A stretch of DNA of 64,000 bases from Sediminibacterium ginsengisoli (GCF_900167075.1 NZ_FUWH01000001.1:1-64000), one strand, 5' to 3'; positions 25,477 to 32,309 are shown, counted from the stretch's first letter. Numbers and translations: made by a program. Notes: generated by a model from the letters alone, not told the origin.

Positions 25477-26157
25477 TTAGTTAATGTGTTCCATTTCTTT
25501 CAAAATATATTCTTCGAGAAATGCGTTTAATCTGGGATTGCTTGTGTCATTTGTCTTGTCGATTAATGCTTTGACTTCTTTCTTTGTTTTTCTGTCTATC
25601 CGACCTGCTATTACAATGATATTTTCATTTAAGGTTGTTAATAATTCACTTGTAAGTTTGGGTTGTATCCAACCTTTGAGATCAAAAGGAACCTGACTAA
25701 TATATGATTCAAACTCGGTGAAATATTGGTCTGCATTTTTTAGCCGCTCTTTTATTCGATGCTGTCCATTCAATTCATATGCAAATAATGGAATTACTTC
25801 TGCTAATTCGCTAATTACGTCATCAATGCTTTTCTCAAGAAAATCGACATTACTATCCTCATTTTTTAATTTAGAGATAACTGGAAGAATTAAAGGCTTA
25901 ATTTGCCCCATTGCATCGTCTATTTCCTGTCCGGTTTTTTCCTTTACCTTCTTGCTTAATTGATTTAAGAAAATATCAATCTCTTTGTCAATAGAATATT
26001 CATTTACCAAATAGTTTCTAATCTCTAAAAGGAGGAATAAAAGCTTCTTTAATTTTCTTCTGTCCTGTTTTTTATCAGTAAAGATTTTTCCACTTTCAGC
26101 CAGCCCCCAGCCAAAGAGGACTCCAAGTAAGGGTAATATGAGTTTTATCCATTCCAT
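25477..26157 (-). CDS. Membrane-anchored helical protein, cassette M-N
   Basis: A 226-residue protein with a single N-terminal membrane segment (WIKLILPLLGVLFGWGLAES) followed by a basic stretch (KIFTDKKQDRRKLKKLLFLL) and a long, all-helical cytoplasmic part with alternating Lys/Glu (LEKSIDDVISELAEVIPLFA, RIKERLKNADQYFTEFESYI). Family not recognised. It lies immediately downstream of the nuclease-like/cyclase cassette in the direction of transcription, so a partner role is conceivable but unproven. Confidence 0.58.
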   Translation of the reverse strand: MEWIKLILPLLGVLFGWGLAESGKIFTDKKQDRRKLKKLLFLLLEIRNYLVNEYSIDKEIDIFLNQLSKKVKEKTGQEIDDAMGQIKPLILPVISKLKNEDSNVDFLEKSIDDVISELAEVIPLFAYELNGQHRIKERLKNADQYFTEFESYISQVPFDLKGWIQPKLTSELLTTLNENIIVIAGRIDRKTKKEVKALIDKTNDTSNPRLNAFLEEYILKEMEHIN

Positions 26158-26165
26158 GTTTCAAC

Positions 26166-26347
26166 TTGCAGCCAACGTTAAAGGCTTTGCGAAGGTTGGG
26201 TAATCCGTGATCCCACTGTTGGCTTGGCCACTACAACCCCGATTAGCTAAAGCCAAATTACAAAAGTTGATTAGAATTCTCCCGTTTAAGCGGGACTGAT
26301 GGGCGGTATTCTGTCGTCCAACTTTTGCAAACCAATGTTAGCAGCAG
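26166..26347. repeat. attC-like site N
   Basis: Left core TTGCAGCCAAC (26166-26176), left arm GTTAAAGGCTTTGCGAAGG, CCCGTTTAAGCGGG hairpin, right arm TCCAACTTTTGCAAACCAAT, right core GTTAGCAGC (26337-26345). Confidence 0.87.
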
Positions 26348-26349
26348 TA

Positions 26350-27597
26350 TTATGTCGTCTTGTGGTCAATGATTTTAGTAATGTCTTCAAATTTTATTTG
26401 CCACGATTTCGTTATCATTGTCTGTCCCTTTGCGTCAGCTGGATTTAAATCTTTTCCTATTATATCCAACTGCTCAGTCAGTGAGTTAAACTCTAATGAT
26501 AATTTTGTGAAAAATCTATTACTTAAAAGTATCCCATTGACATCACAATTTTTTTCAAGTCTTGCTGCGAAATTAATCTTGTCTCCTATAAATGTAACCT
26601 CGATATCTCCCTTACCAATATTTAATGTGTAAATAGGTCCATTTGAAACACCAACTCTAGTTCCTGTTTCAACACTTTGGTCCATTTTTGAAAGTAAATT
26701 TTCAAAAGTCTCTTTTCCTAATAAGATGAGTTCAGAACAAAATTTTATTGTATTCAAATATGCTACAGTTGTCTTTTTCGGATAATTGAAAATTGCCAAT
26801 ACAGCATCACCAATGAATTTGTCAAGAATTCCATTATACTTGAAAACAAGGTCTCTAGCATTGCTGTAGTATTTGCTCATGGCTTCATTCAAATCATCTG
26901 GGTCAGCCGCCGTAACTATACTTGAAAAATTTTTAATGTCTGTCAATACAATTATTGCATCATTGTATTTTTGTCCAATAAATAGTTCCTTATGAAGCTG
27001 TTCACTTTCTTGGCTCAAGGTTGCTAAAATTGAATCAGAAAATTGTCGCCTAAGGGATATAAAGTCTGATGAATATTTTACTCCTCCTTGCTTGGTTTCA
27101 ATAAGTGATTTTGCAAGTGCTTCCTTATCGGTTGATTGGTCGCCTAATTCGTTGCCAATATGTGCTTTTGAATAATTGTCAATTTTTGAAGTAATTGCTG
27201 CAATCTGTAACTGTACTAGATCATCCTTTGAATTTATTTCTAAGTTGTAGTTGTTTTTAAGAAAGTCAGCAAGGCTTAACCAGCTGGAATTTGAAAACGT
27301 AGCTTTTAAGAATTTATTAAAGAAATCAATTTCATTTTTTGATGGCTTCTTCGGTGTGATTAATATAAATTCATCAATGTCATTTATATGATGTAGAGAG
27401 TTTGATATTTTTCTAAGTTGTCCAACATTTAAATTTTGACCTTTTACTTCAATTGCAACTTTTTTTCCATCGTCATTTTTCAAAACAAAGTCAAAATTAG
27501 CTCTGTCTGAAGGCGTCGCAACAACTCTCTTTTTAAAATAGTCAAAAACTGTTGATAAAACAGATTCAATAAATTCGGGATTCAAAAACTCTGTCAT
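26350..27597 (-). CDS. PD-(D/E)XK-like domain fused to class III nucleotide cyclase
   Basis: A 415-residue protein. Residues 1-130 look like a restriction-nuclease-type domain: NFDFVLKNDDGKKVAIEVKG gives Asp36, Glu50, Lys52 (D...ExK). Residues 140-210 are a helical linker. Residues ~213-380 are a class III adenylate/guanylate cyclase domain: VLTDIKNFSSIV (first metal Asp), LDKFIGDAVLAIFN (second metal Asp), GTRVGVSNGPIY and VTFIGDKINFAARLEK. The cyclase would make a cyclic nucleotide; the product (cAMP, cGMP or a pyrimidine type as in Pycsar) cannot be read. The fusion with a nuclease-like domain in a cassette suggests anti-phage signalling (inference). Confidence 0.8.
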   Translation of the reverse strand: MTEFLNPEFIESVLSTVFDYFKKRVVATPSDRANFDFVLKNDDGKKVAIEVKGQNLNVGQLRKISNSLHHINDIDEFILITPKKPSKNEIDFFNKFLKATFSNSSWLSLADFLKNNYNLEINSKDDLVQLQIAAITSKIDNYSKAHIGNELGDQSTDKEALAKSLIETKQGGVKYSSDFISLRRQFSDSILATLSQESEQLHKELFIGQKYNDAIIVLTDIKNFSSIVTAADPDDLNEAMSKYYSNARDLVFKYNGILDKFIGDAVLAIFNYPKKTTVAYLNTIKFCSELILLGKETFENLLSKMDQSVETGTRVGVSNGPIYTLNIGKGDIEVTFIGDKINFAARLEKNCDVNGILLSNRFFTKLSLEFNSLTEQLDIIGKDLNPADAKGQTMITKSWQIKFEDITKIIDHKTT

Positions 27598-27612
27598 AGT
27601 AGTGTGGTTGTA

Positions 27613-27785
27613 TTGCTGCTAACGTTAAAGGCATTGCGAAGGTTTGGCCATCCGTGATCCCACTGCTGGCTTGGCCACTACAAACACGATTGGCTGAAGG
27701 CAAATTACTGAAGCTTGGTCAGAATTACAATAGCTGATGGGCAATATTCGGTCGTCCAACTTTTGCAAAATCACTGTTAGCGTCA
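27613..27785. repeat. attC-like site O
   Basis: Left core TTGCTGCTAAC (27613-27623), left arm GTTAAAGGCATTGCGAAGG, right arm TCCAACTTTTGCAAAATCAC, right core GTTAGCGTC (27776-27784). The stop codon of the next gene (27783-27785) lies within this core. Confidence 0.85.
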
Positions 27786-28130
27786 GTGATCGTTCCAGTA
27801 TGCTCCCACCAATATATTATCGAAAATCATCGCGGTTCCTTCGAAAATGGAATTGGAATTTTCGTCAAGCCATGAAAGCTGAAAGATGCTTCCGTTTATA
27901 GGATTTCGGCGAATTATCAATTGAGCAACTGCATGATTGGCATCTTCAAGCCAAATCGTTCGATATGTACCAATAAACACATCGGTAAGTACTAATGGTG
28001 TAATTAATTTACAAGACTCTGTAAATGGTCCATCGACGCTGTCACCATGATGATATTTTGATGTTAAACAGCCATCTCCTTCATTTCTCAATGTAAATGC
28101 TCCAATAATCTGATTTGCTTGCTTAGCCAT
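27783..28130 (-). CDS. Hypothetical protein, 115 aa, cassette O
   Basis: A small beta-rich protein. Conserved-looking features are a GDGCLTSKYHHGDSVDGPF segment and FIGTYRTIWLEDANHAVAQL, followed by ISWLDEN-like and VGAYWND strands; the overall look is of an eight-strand, lipocalin-like barrel, but I do not recognise the family. It is 5 bp downstream of the HARE-HTH-like gene and so is probably co-transcribed with it. The stop overlaps the site O core. Confidence 0.55.
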   Translation of the reverse strand: MAKQANQIIGAFTLRNEGDGCLTSKYHHGDSVDGPFTESCKLITPLVLTDVFIGTYRTIWLEDANHAVAQLIIRRNPINGSIFQLSWLDENSNSIFEGTAMIFDNILVGAYWNDH

Positions 28131-28135
28131 AGTCC

Positions 28136-28369
28136 TTATTTTAATTGAAGAAAGTTCGGGGTAATGAAATTGAAGAAGTGCTTATAACGACTGGATGTGA
28201 TGGTTGTCCGCAGTTCAATTTGCTTTGCCAGCGTTATACCTCCTTTTCTTATTGGGAAAAGTCCGCGCTTTTCTATTACATCAGCAATGGCCTCGAATGT
28301 CGATTTTTTATCTGGCATTGAAAGCAAAACAACTGCCACGGCTTCGTGTAGTTTTAAAGGATTTTTCAA
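28136..28369 (-). CDS. Small HARE-HTH-like DNA-binding protein
   Basis: A 77-residue protein. LHEAVAVVLLSMPDKKSTFE, then IADVIEKRGLFPIRKGG and QIELRTTITSSRYKHFF follow the HARE-HTH pattern (EAxxxVL...EIxxxIxxRGLxxxxxG...QIxxxxxxxxxFxxxxxxxFxL), a winged-helix domain linked to restriction systems and chromatin proteins. No ATG is available; TTG at 28369 is used. It lies between the hypothetical gene and the GIY-YIG gene. Confidence 0.55.
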   Translation of the reverse strand: MKNPLKLHEAVAVVLLSMPDKKSTFEAIADVIEKRGLFPIRKGGITLAKQIELRTTITSSRYKHFFNFITPNFLQLK

Positions 28370-28385
28370 TAAACTAAATTTATAA

Positions 28386-28430
28386 GGATGAAGTTTTGTA
28401 TTGGCAATACGATGTTGGCGGCTGGGCTTT
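28386..28430. repeat. Possible short cassette boundary (site P)
   Basis: GTATTGGCAATAC (28398-28410) is a tight inverted repeat, followed by GATGTTGGCGGCTG. The core GTTGGCGGC (28414-28422) matches, at eight of nine positions, the reverse complement of the left core of site Q (GCCGCTAAC), as expected for the start of the cassette holding the GIY-YIG and DGQHR genes. The rest of the array repeat is absent, so this is tentative. Confidence 0.3.
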
Positions 28431-28454
28431 TGTCAGTTATGTTGTTTTTAATTG

Positions 28455-28796
28455 TCAGCCTATGGGCGAATTTACTTTGTTTAAAATGGGAAGTCGTCCG
28501 TGTTTATCTGAGAACTGGTTTAACCAAGTTCGCTCAAGTTTTTGTAAATTCCTTGGGTCAAAAGTTGTGAAATAAAACCAAATTGCTTTTCCTTCGGAAG
28601 TGGGATTTGTCTTTTCGGGATTGTCTAAATGCTGTTTAAATCTCTTATTTAGGTTTGTTGCTAAACCAATGTAAAGAATAGTATTATCAAACGTTGTCAG
28701 AATATAACAACCATTTTCCTGTGGCACTGTTTTGAAAGAAACAAGTTTGAATTGCAGTTTTACTGTAGGCTTTGGCGTTAGCTCGTTAATCGTCAT
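28455..28796 (-). CDS. GIY-YIG nuclease, overlaps the DGQHR gene
   Basis: A 113-residue single-domain protein. NGCYILTT...TILYIGLATNLNKRFKQHL carries the GIY-YIG features: Gly-Cys-Tyr (29-31) in place of GIY, YIG at 42-44, Arg52 and His56 on the next helix, and Glu88 in KLERTWLNQF for metal binding. It would nick or cut DNA. Its ATG overlaps the stop of the DGQHR gene by four bases, so the two are translationally coupled. Confidence 0.82.
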   Translation of the reverse strand: MTINELTPKPTVKLQFKLVSFKTVPQENGCYILTTFDNTILYIGLATNLNKRFKQHLDNPEKTNPTSEGKAIWFYFTTFDPRNLQKLERTWLNQFSDKHGRLPILNKVNSPIG

Positions 28797-29920
28797 ATTT
28801 CAATGTCTTTTTGAAAATTTGTTTTATGCAACGCTTTTACAAGCTCTGAGTTAATTACATTTAAAGCACCCGAATTTAAAAAACTTGCTGTTCCGCCTTT
28901 TATCCAAAAGTCTGTGTGTCCAACACCTGCGTAGTCGCCATCTACTTCTTCAAAAGTTTTTTCCAATAGTCCTTGCATAGTTGAAACTTTAAAGTCAGAC
29001 ATATTTATGATTTTATTGAAGAATGGAACAGCAAATTTGCAAAATAGCTCAACTCCATTGTATTTGAATAAAACAGTTGGTTCTTCTGTTCCCAAAATGT
29101 TCGTTATTGCTTTCCAATAATTCAAAAATATTTTATGTTGCTTGTTCGAAGTTTGAATAGTAATCGGATTGTTTGCTACCAAAACATATTTCTTAATTGA
29201 TTTTACAAAACTCTGTTGATTGATACTTCCGTCATTGCTTTCTTGATTAGCCATTTTAATTTTGTTTAACCAAGGACTGTCTGGGTCTGAATTTAAAAAA
29301 TCAACATACTTTAATGCTAAATCATCTTCGCCTTTTTCAATTGTTTTGGAAATCCATTTTGGTAAGTTTGGAATGTCTTCAATTTCTAACGCTTGAGTAA
29401 GTCTTTGATAAATTCTTTGTTCAACACCCTTTTCAACGCTTTTTTGAGTTGTGTTCACGATTAGAAAATGACACATTTGAGCAATCTTTGGAAGATTGAT
29501 AGCAATGTTAACTGGCACGTCAAAATCTAAAACTCTTGTGTCCTTTTCGGCTGCCATTTTCAAGCCTTCAACACGATGTTGTCCGTCAACAACGCTAAAC
29601 GGTCCTACGGTGTCAATATCAATCTCAATGGTGTTATTTGTAGGATTGAAGTCAATATTTTTATGTGTCGCCATAAAAATACTTGTCGGCAAAAAAGCGT
29701 CTTTTGTTTCTTGTCCTTCAACTATGTAGTCAGTAAGTCTTTTGGCTCTTGCTTTGTTCAAAAGCCTTTGATATCCTTTATCGTTGTCATCATCTGGGTC
29801 TAATGTTTCAACACTGTAGAAATTCGAGATTAGTAAATCCGATACTTTCAATGAAGTAGAATAAAGTGTCAGTTGACCTTGTTTTACTAACGCTGCTGGT
29901 CTTACTATTTTTTTACTCAT
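28793..29920 (-). CDS. DGQHR domain (DndB-like) protein
   Basis: A 375-residue protein with the signature VVDGQHRVEGL at residues 110-120 and VPVNIAINLPK, FLIVNTTQKSVEKG, and a YQRLLNKARAKRLTDYI segment near the N-terminus, the layout of DGQHR proteins. Known members include DndB, the regulator of DNA phosphorothioation, and DbpB; they have ParB-like folds. No dndCDE, sspBCD or other modification genes are nearby, so this is an orphan in a pair with the GIY-YIG nuclease. A self-contained restriction or defense function is inferred. Confidence 0.85.
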   Translation of the reverse strand: MSKKIVRPAALVKQGQLTLYSTSLKVSDLLISNFYSVETLDPDDDNDKGYQRLLNKARAKRLTDYIVEGQETKDAFLPTSIFMATHKNIDFNPTNNTIEIDIDTVGPFSVVDGQHRVEGLKMAAEKDTRVLDFDVPVNIAINLPKIAQMCHFLIVNTTQKSVEKGVEQRIYQRLTQALEIEDIPNLPKWISKTIEKGEDDLALKYVDFLNSDPDSPWLNKIKMANQESNDGSINQQSFVKSIKKYVLVANNPITIQTSNKQHKIFLNYWKAITNILGTEEPTVLFKYNGVELFCKFAVPFFNKIINMSDFKVSTMQGLLEKTFEEVDGDYAGVGHTDFWIKGGTASFLNSGALNVINSELVKALHKTNFQKDIEI

Positions 29921-29965
29921 TTTTCTTTCTCGTCTGTTTGTTTTAGGAAAGGTAGTCGTTTAGCC

Positions 29966-30138
29966 TTGCCGCTAACGTTAAAAGCTTTGCGAAGGTTGGG
30001 CCATCCGTGATCCCACTGTTGGCTTGGCCACTACAACCCCGATTAGCTGAAGACAAATTACAAAAGCTGATTAGAATTGCCACAGTTGATGGACGATATT
30101 CTGTTGCTCAGCTTTTGCAAAACCAATGTTAGCGGCTG
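29966..30138. repeat. attC-like site Q
   Basis: Left core TTGCCGCTAAC (29966-29976), left arm GTTAAAAGCTTTGCGAAGG, right arm CTCAGCTTTTGCAAAACCAA, right core GTTAGCGGC (30128-30136). Confidence 0.86.
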
Positions 30139-30140
30139 AA

Positions 30141-30518
30141 CTAGTCAGCATTGGCCTTAATAAGGTCTGCCTTATTAAATAGCTTTTTGAAGTAAAAATG
30201 ATAAACTTTAGGGCCAGATGATTCGCTTAGTGGGAAGGCATTTACTAATGTCCAACCTTGTAGGCCTAAATAGTTTAAAGCATCTGTCACGGAGTTAAAC
30301 TTTTTAAGTCTCCCCGTTACTTCATCTTTTAATCTTGTGTCACCACCAAAAAATTTTCTTTCCTCACCAAAATTCACGTCAATTGTCACTTTATTTGATA
30401 ACAGTCGCCCTTGAGCAACTAACTCGCAATATTGTTCAACTTTAGTTGTGTCTGATTGCGCTTTAATTGCGCTAGTTGAGTAAAGTGTGAGGAAAAGGAA
30501 AAGTAAGATGAATTTCAT
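30141..30518 (-). CDS. Secreted DUF4177-like protein, cassette Q-R
   Basis: Signal peptide MKFILLFLFLTLYSTSAIKA then a ~105-residue mature domain. ALNYLGLQGWTLVNAFPL with VYHFYFKK at the end recalls the DUF4177-type pattern (LNxLGxxGWELV...YxFKR). It would act in the periplasm; function unknown. Single gene, and the stop lies two bases from the site Q core. Confidence 0.62.
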   Translation of the reverse strand: MKFILLFLFLTLYSTSAIKAQSDTTKVEQYCELVAQGRLLSNKVTIDVNFGEERKFFGGDTRLKDEVTGRLKKFNSVTDALNYLGLQGWTLVNAFPLSESSGPKVYHFYFKKLFNKADLIKANAD

Positions 30519-30555
30519 ATGTCAGTTTGGGTTAATTATATATTGAGTTTGTGTT

Positions 30556-30798
30556 TTGCTGCTAACGTTAAAGGTTTTGCGAAGGTTGGGCCATCCGTGA
30601 TCCCACTACTGGCTTGGCCACTACAACCCCAATTATCTAGAGCGAATTACAAAGCCGATTAAAATTTTTCCGTTTAAGCGCAACTGAATGGCCAAAGTCT
30701 GCTACCCAACTTTTAACTATTGCAAGCAAGTATTTTTTTCCCACAGATGAATACGGGTTCCCGTAAATCAGTGATAATTTGAAAAAACCAATATCAGC
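30556..30798. repeat. attC-like site R, interrupted
   Basis: Left core TTGCTGCTAAC (30556-30566), left arm GTTAAAGGTTTTGCGAAGG, interior eroded (CCCCAATTATCTAGAGCG). After CCCAACTTTT (30705-30714) about 70 foreign bases intervene, including the palindrome TACGGGTTCCCGTA, before AAAACCAATATCAGCC (30783-30798), the end of the right arm. It is the first site in the direction of transcription. Confidence 0.7.
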
Positions 30799-30804
30799 CA
30801 AATT

Positions 30805-31275
30805 TTAATAATATCTTTTACGATTCTGTCTCCTGCTTACAATAAGATAGTCGGTTATAAGATCAGCGGTTTGCTCCAGATCATATTCAGTAAGCGCATT
30901 TGGAATTCTTAAAGTGGAATATCCCTTTTTAAATGAATGCAATGTTCGTTTTAGGTCAGACATAGCCTGTTTTCCGTTATAGGAGTGATGCATTCCGTCA
31001 ACTTCTATATTAACTTTTGCATGTGGAAGAGCAATATCAATGGATTTAAAGCCATCTGATTTTTCAAGTCGCGCCGGTACACCTCTGTCCTTTAAGGCAA
31101 AGTATAATTCGATTGCATAGTCAGTTGCAGTAGAGTATTCTAAAATTTCACTGAACCAACTTTGGCATCGTCGGCATAGCGGATGAAAATAATTGTCAAT
31201 AGAATAATTAAACACACGAATGTCTATTGCGGCGTCACATTCAATGCAGCCTAGATTTCGATTGTACTTTTTCAT
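30805..31275 (-). CDS. DUF559/Vsr-like endonuclease with zinc ribbon
   Basis: A 156-residue protein. Cys10/Cys13 and Cys34/Cys37 (CIEC ... CRRC) form an N-terminal zinc ribbon. The rest fits the very-short-patch-repair/DUF559 nuclease fold: Glu56 (AIELYF), Asp80 (KSIDIALP), Glu91-x-Asp93 and His96 (NIEVDGMHH), and a basic helix with KKGYSTLRIPN. It probably binds and cuts DNA. It is the gene at the upstream end of the array, where an integrase would normally be found. Confidence 0.72.
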   Translation of the reverse strand: MKKYNRNLGCIECDAAIDIRVFNYSIDNYFHPLCRRCQSWFSEILEYSTATDYAIELYFALKDRGVPARLEKSDGFKSIDIALPHAKVNIEVDGMHHSYNGKQAMSDLKRTLHSFKKGYSTLRIPNALTEYDLEQTADLITDYLIVSRRQNRKRYY

Positions 31276-32206
31276 AAGAAGTCAGCAGTAAAGGTTTGCA
31301 AATAGTGATAGATTAGGTTTTGACGCGAGGTCTAGTCCTCACATGCTTTCGCCACCCTCAGTCACAACAATGCCTGCAGTAATCAAATTGGTACAAGCCT
31401 AATATATATACTATTTTCAATATTTAAAAGAGTTAATACAAAAAAATATTAGCTCAATTATGAGATCATATCATATAGTAAAAGACACCCCGCATCTCTA
31501 CCAGTCGTTGCAGAAACACCTTTTTGGTTTCGGACGGAAATAGTAAGATCGGTACGGTTAGCCATTAACCATAAGACCCTACCAGTCTTTGCAGAGGCGC
31601 CTCTTCGGGTTGCAGATAATCGAAATAATGCGCAGCACATTTTGATAGATGCCAAAGCAGCGTTGGCGCAAAGACGAAGCCCAGCGGCCTGAGCGAAAAA
31701 GCAATGCGTTGAGTGAGGTTTGTAAATAGCCGGAGAGCGGGAATGATTGCCTAGCAGCTTTCGAATAGTTGTTGGTCAGCGACCAACAACGGCAATAAGA
31801 TACCTGCACCGTCTGAAGCTTAAAATCTATAAGCAGTTTTAGAAATCGCAAGTGCGTGCTGCGCTGAGTCCCCTTCGGGAGACATCAGCGAGAAAAAATA
31901 GCCGGAGAGTGGGAATAATTGCTTAACAGCTTTCGAATAGTTGTTGGTCAGAGATCTGCAAATAGCAGGAGCCGGGTAATTATTCCTGAACAGCTACTGA
32001 GATACCTGCACCGTCTGAAGCTTAAAATCTATAAGCAGTTTTAGAAATCGCAAGTGCGTGCTGCGCTGAGTCCCCTTCGGGAGACATCAGCGAGAAAAGA
32101 GCGACAAATGCCTGCAGCTGCCTGAAAGTTCGAATGGATAAGCATCTTTAAAAATAGCAAAAGCGTGCTGCGCAGCGTCCCCTCCGGGAGACAGCTGCGG
32201 CGGCAT
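31276..32206. repeat. Gene-free, repeat-rich stretch between the array and tRNA-Arg
   Basis: No convincing gene. An exact 99-bp direct repeat is at 31798-31896 and 32000-32098, with a diverged third copy from ~32141. A second direct repeat (TAGCCGGAGAG...GTTGTTGGTCAG) is at 31727-31778 and 31899-31950. A perfect palindrome GTTGTTGGTC/GACCAACAAC is at 31768-31790. CTACCAGTCKTTGCAGA occurs at 31499 and 31578. A fragment of an array left arm (GTCAGCAGTAAAGGTTTGCA) starts at 31281. It may hold remnants of mobile elements. Confidence 0.65.
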
Positions 32207-32235
32207 AAAAAAGCCCCCCGAAAATCGGAGGGCTT
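32207..32235 (-). terminator. Rho-independent terminator of tRNA-Arg
   Basis: On the minus strand AAGCCC(T)CCGA pairs with TCGG(G)GGGCTT around a short loop and is followed by TTTTTT. It begins right after the tRNA 3' end. Confidence 0.85.
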
Positions 32236-32237
32236 CG

Positions 32238-32309
32238 TAGTCCCGACAAGAATCGAACTTGTATCTAAAGTTTAGGAAACTTCTATTCTATCCATTGAAC
32301 TACGGGACC
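32238..32309 (-). tRNA. tRNA-Arg, anticodon CCT
   Basis: A 72-nt tRNA. Acceptor GGTCCCG pairs with CGGGACT; the anticodon stem GAAGT/ACTTT encloses the loop TTCCTAA with anticodon CCT (reads AGG, Arg); the T arm contains GTTCGATTC. The CCA end is not encoded. Its position between the repeat-rich accessory block and core genes could mark an integration hot spot, although no second copy of its 3' end was seen in the window. Confidence 0.93.

Noticed and set aside
16481..30798. CRISPR array
   Set aside because: The repeats are ~170 bp with internal arms, and the spacers are whole genes of 0.4-2.2 kb; no cas genes are present.
16481..30798. Simple spread of a MITE or other small transposon between genes
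   Set aside because: All copies have the same orientation, one per gene boundary, with cores that match across the gene unit and one boundary of an unrelated family. No target duplications were seen. Not fully excluded.
2678..31275. An integrase (IntI) or other tyrosine/serine recombinase inside the accessory block
   Set aside because: No translated frame shows the R...HxxR...Y pattern or a serine recombinase domain.
31458..31851. Small open frames on the minus strand in the repeat-rich stretch
   Set aside because: They lie over direct repeats, contain repeated peptide fragments and resemble no protein family; treated as chance frames.
32238..32309. tRNA-Arg as attachment site with a matching att repeat at the other end of the block
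   Set aside because: No second copy of the tRNA 3' end was found in the window.
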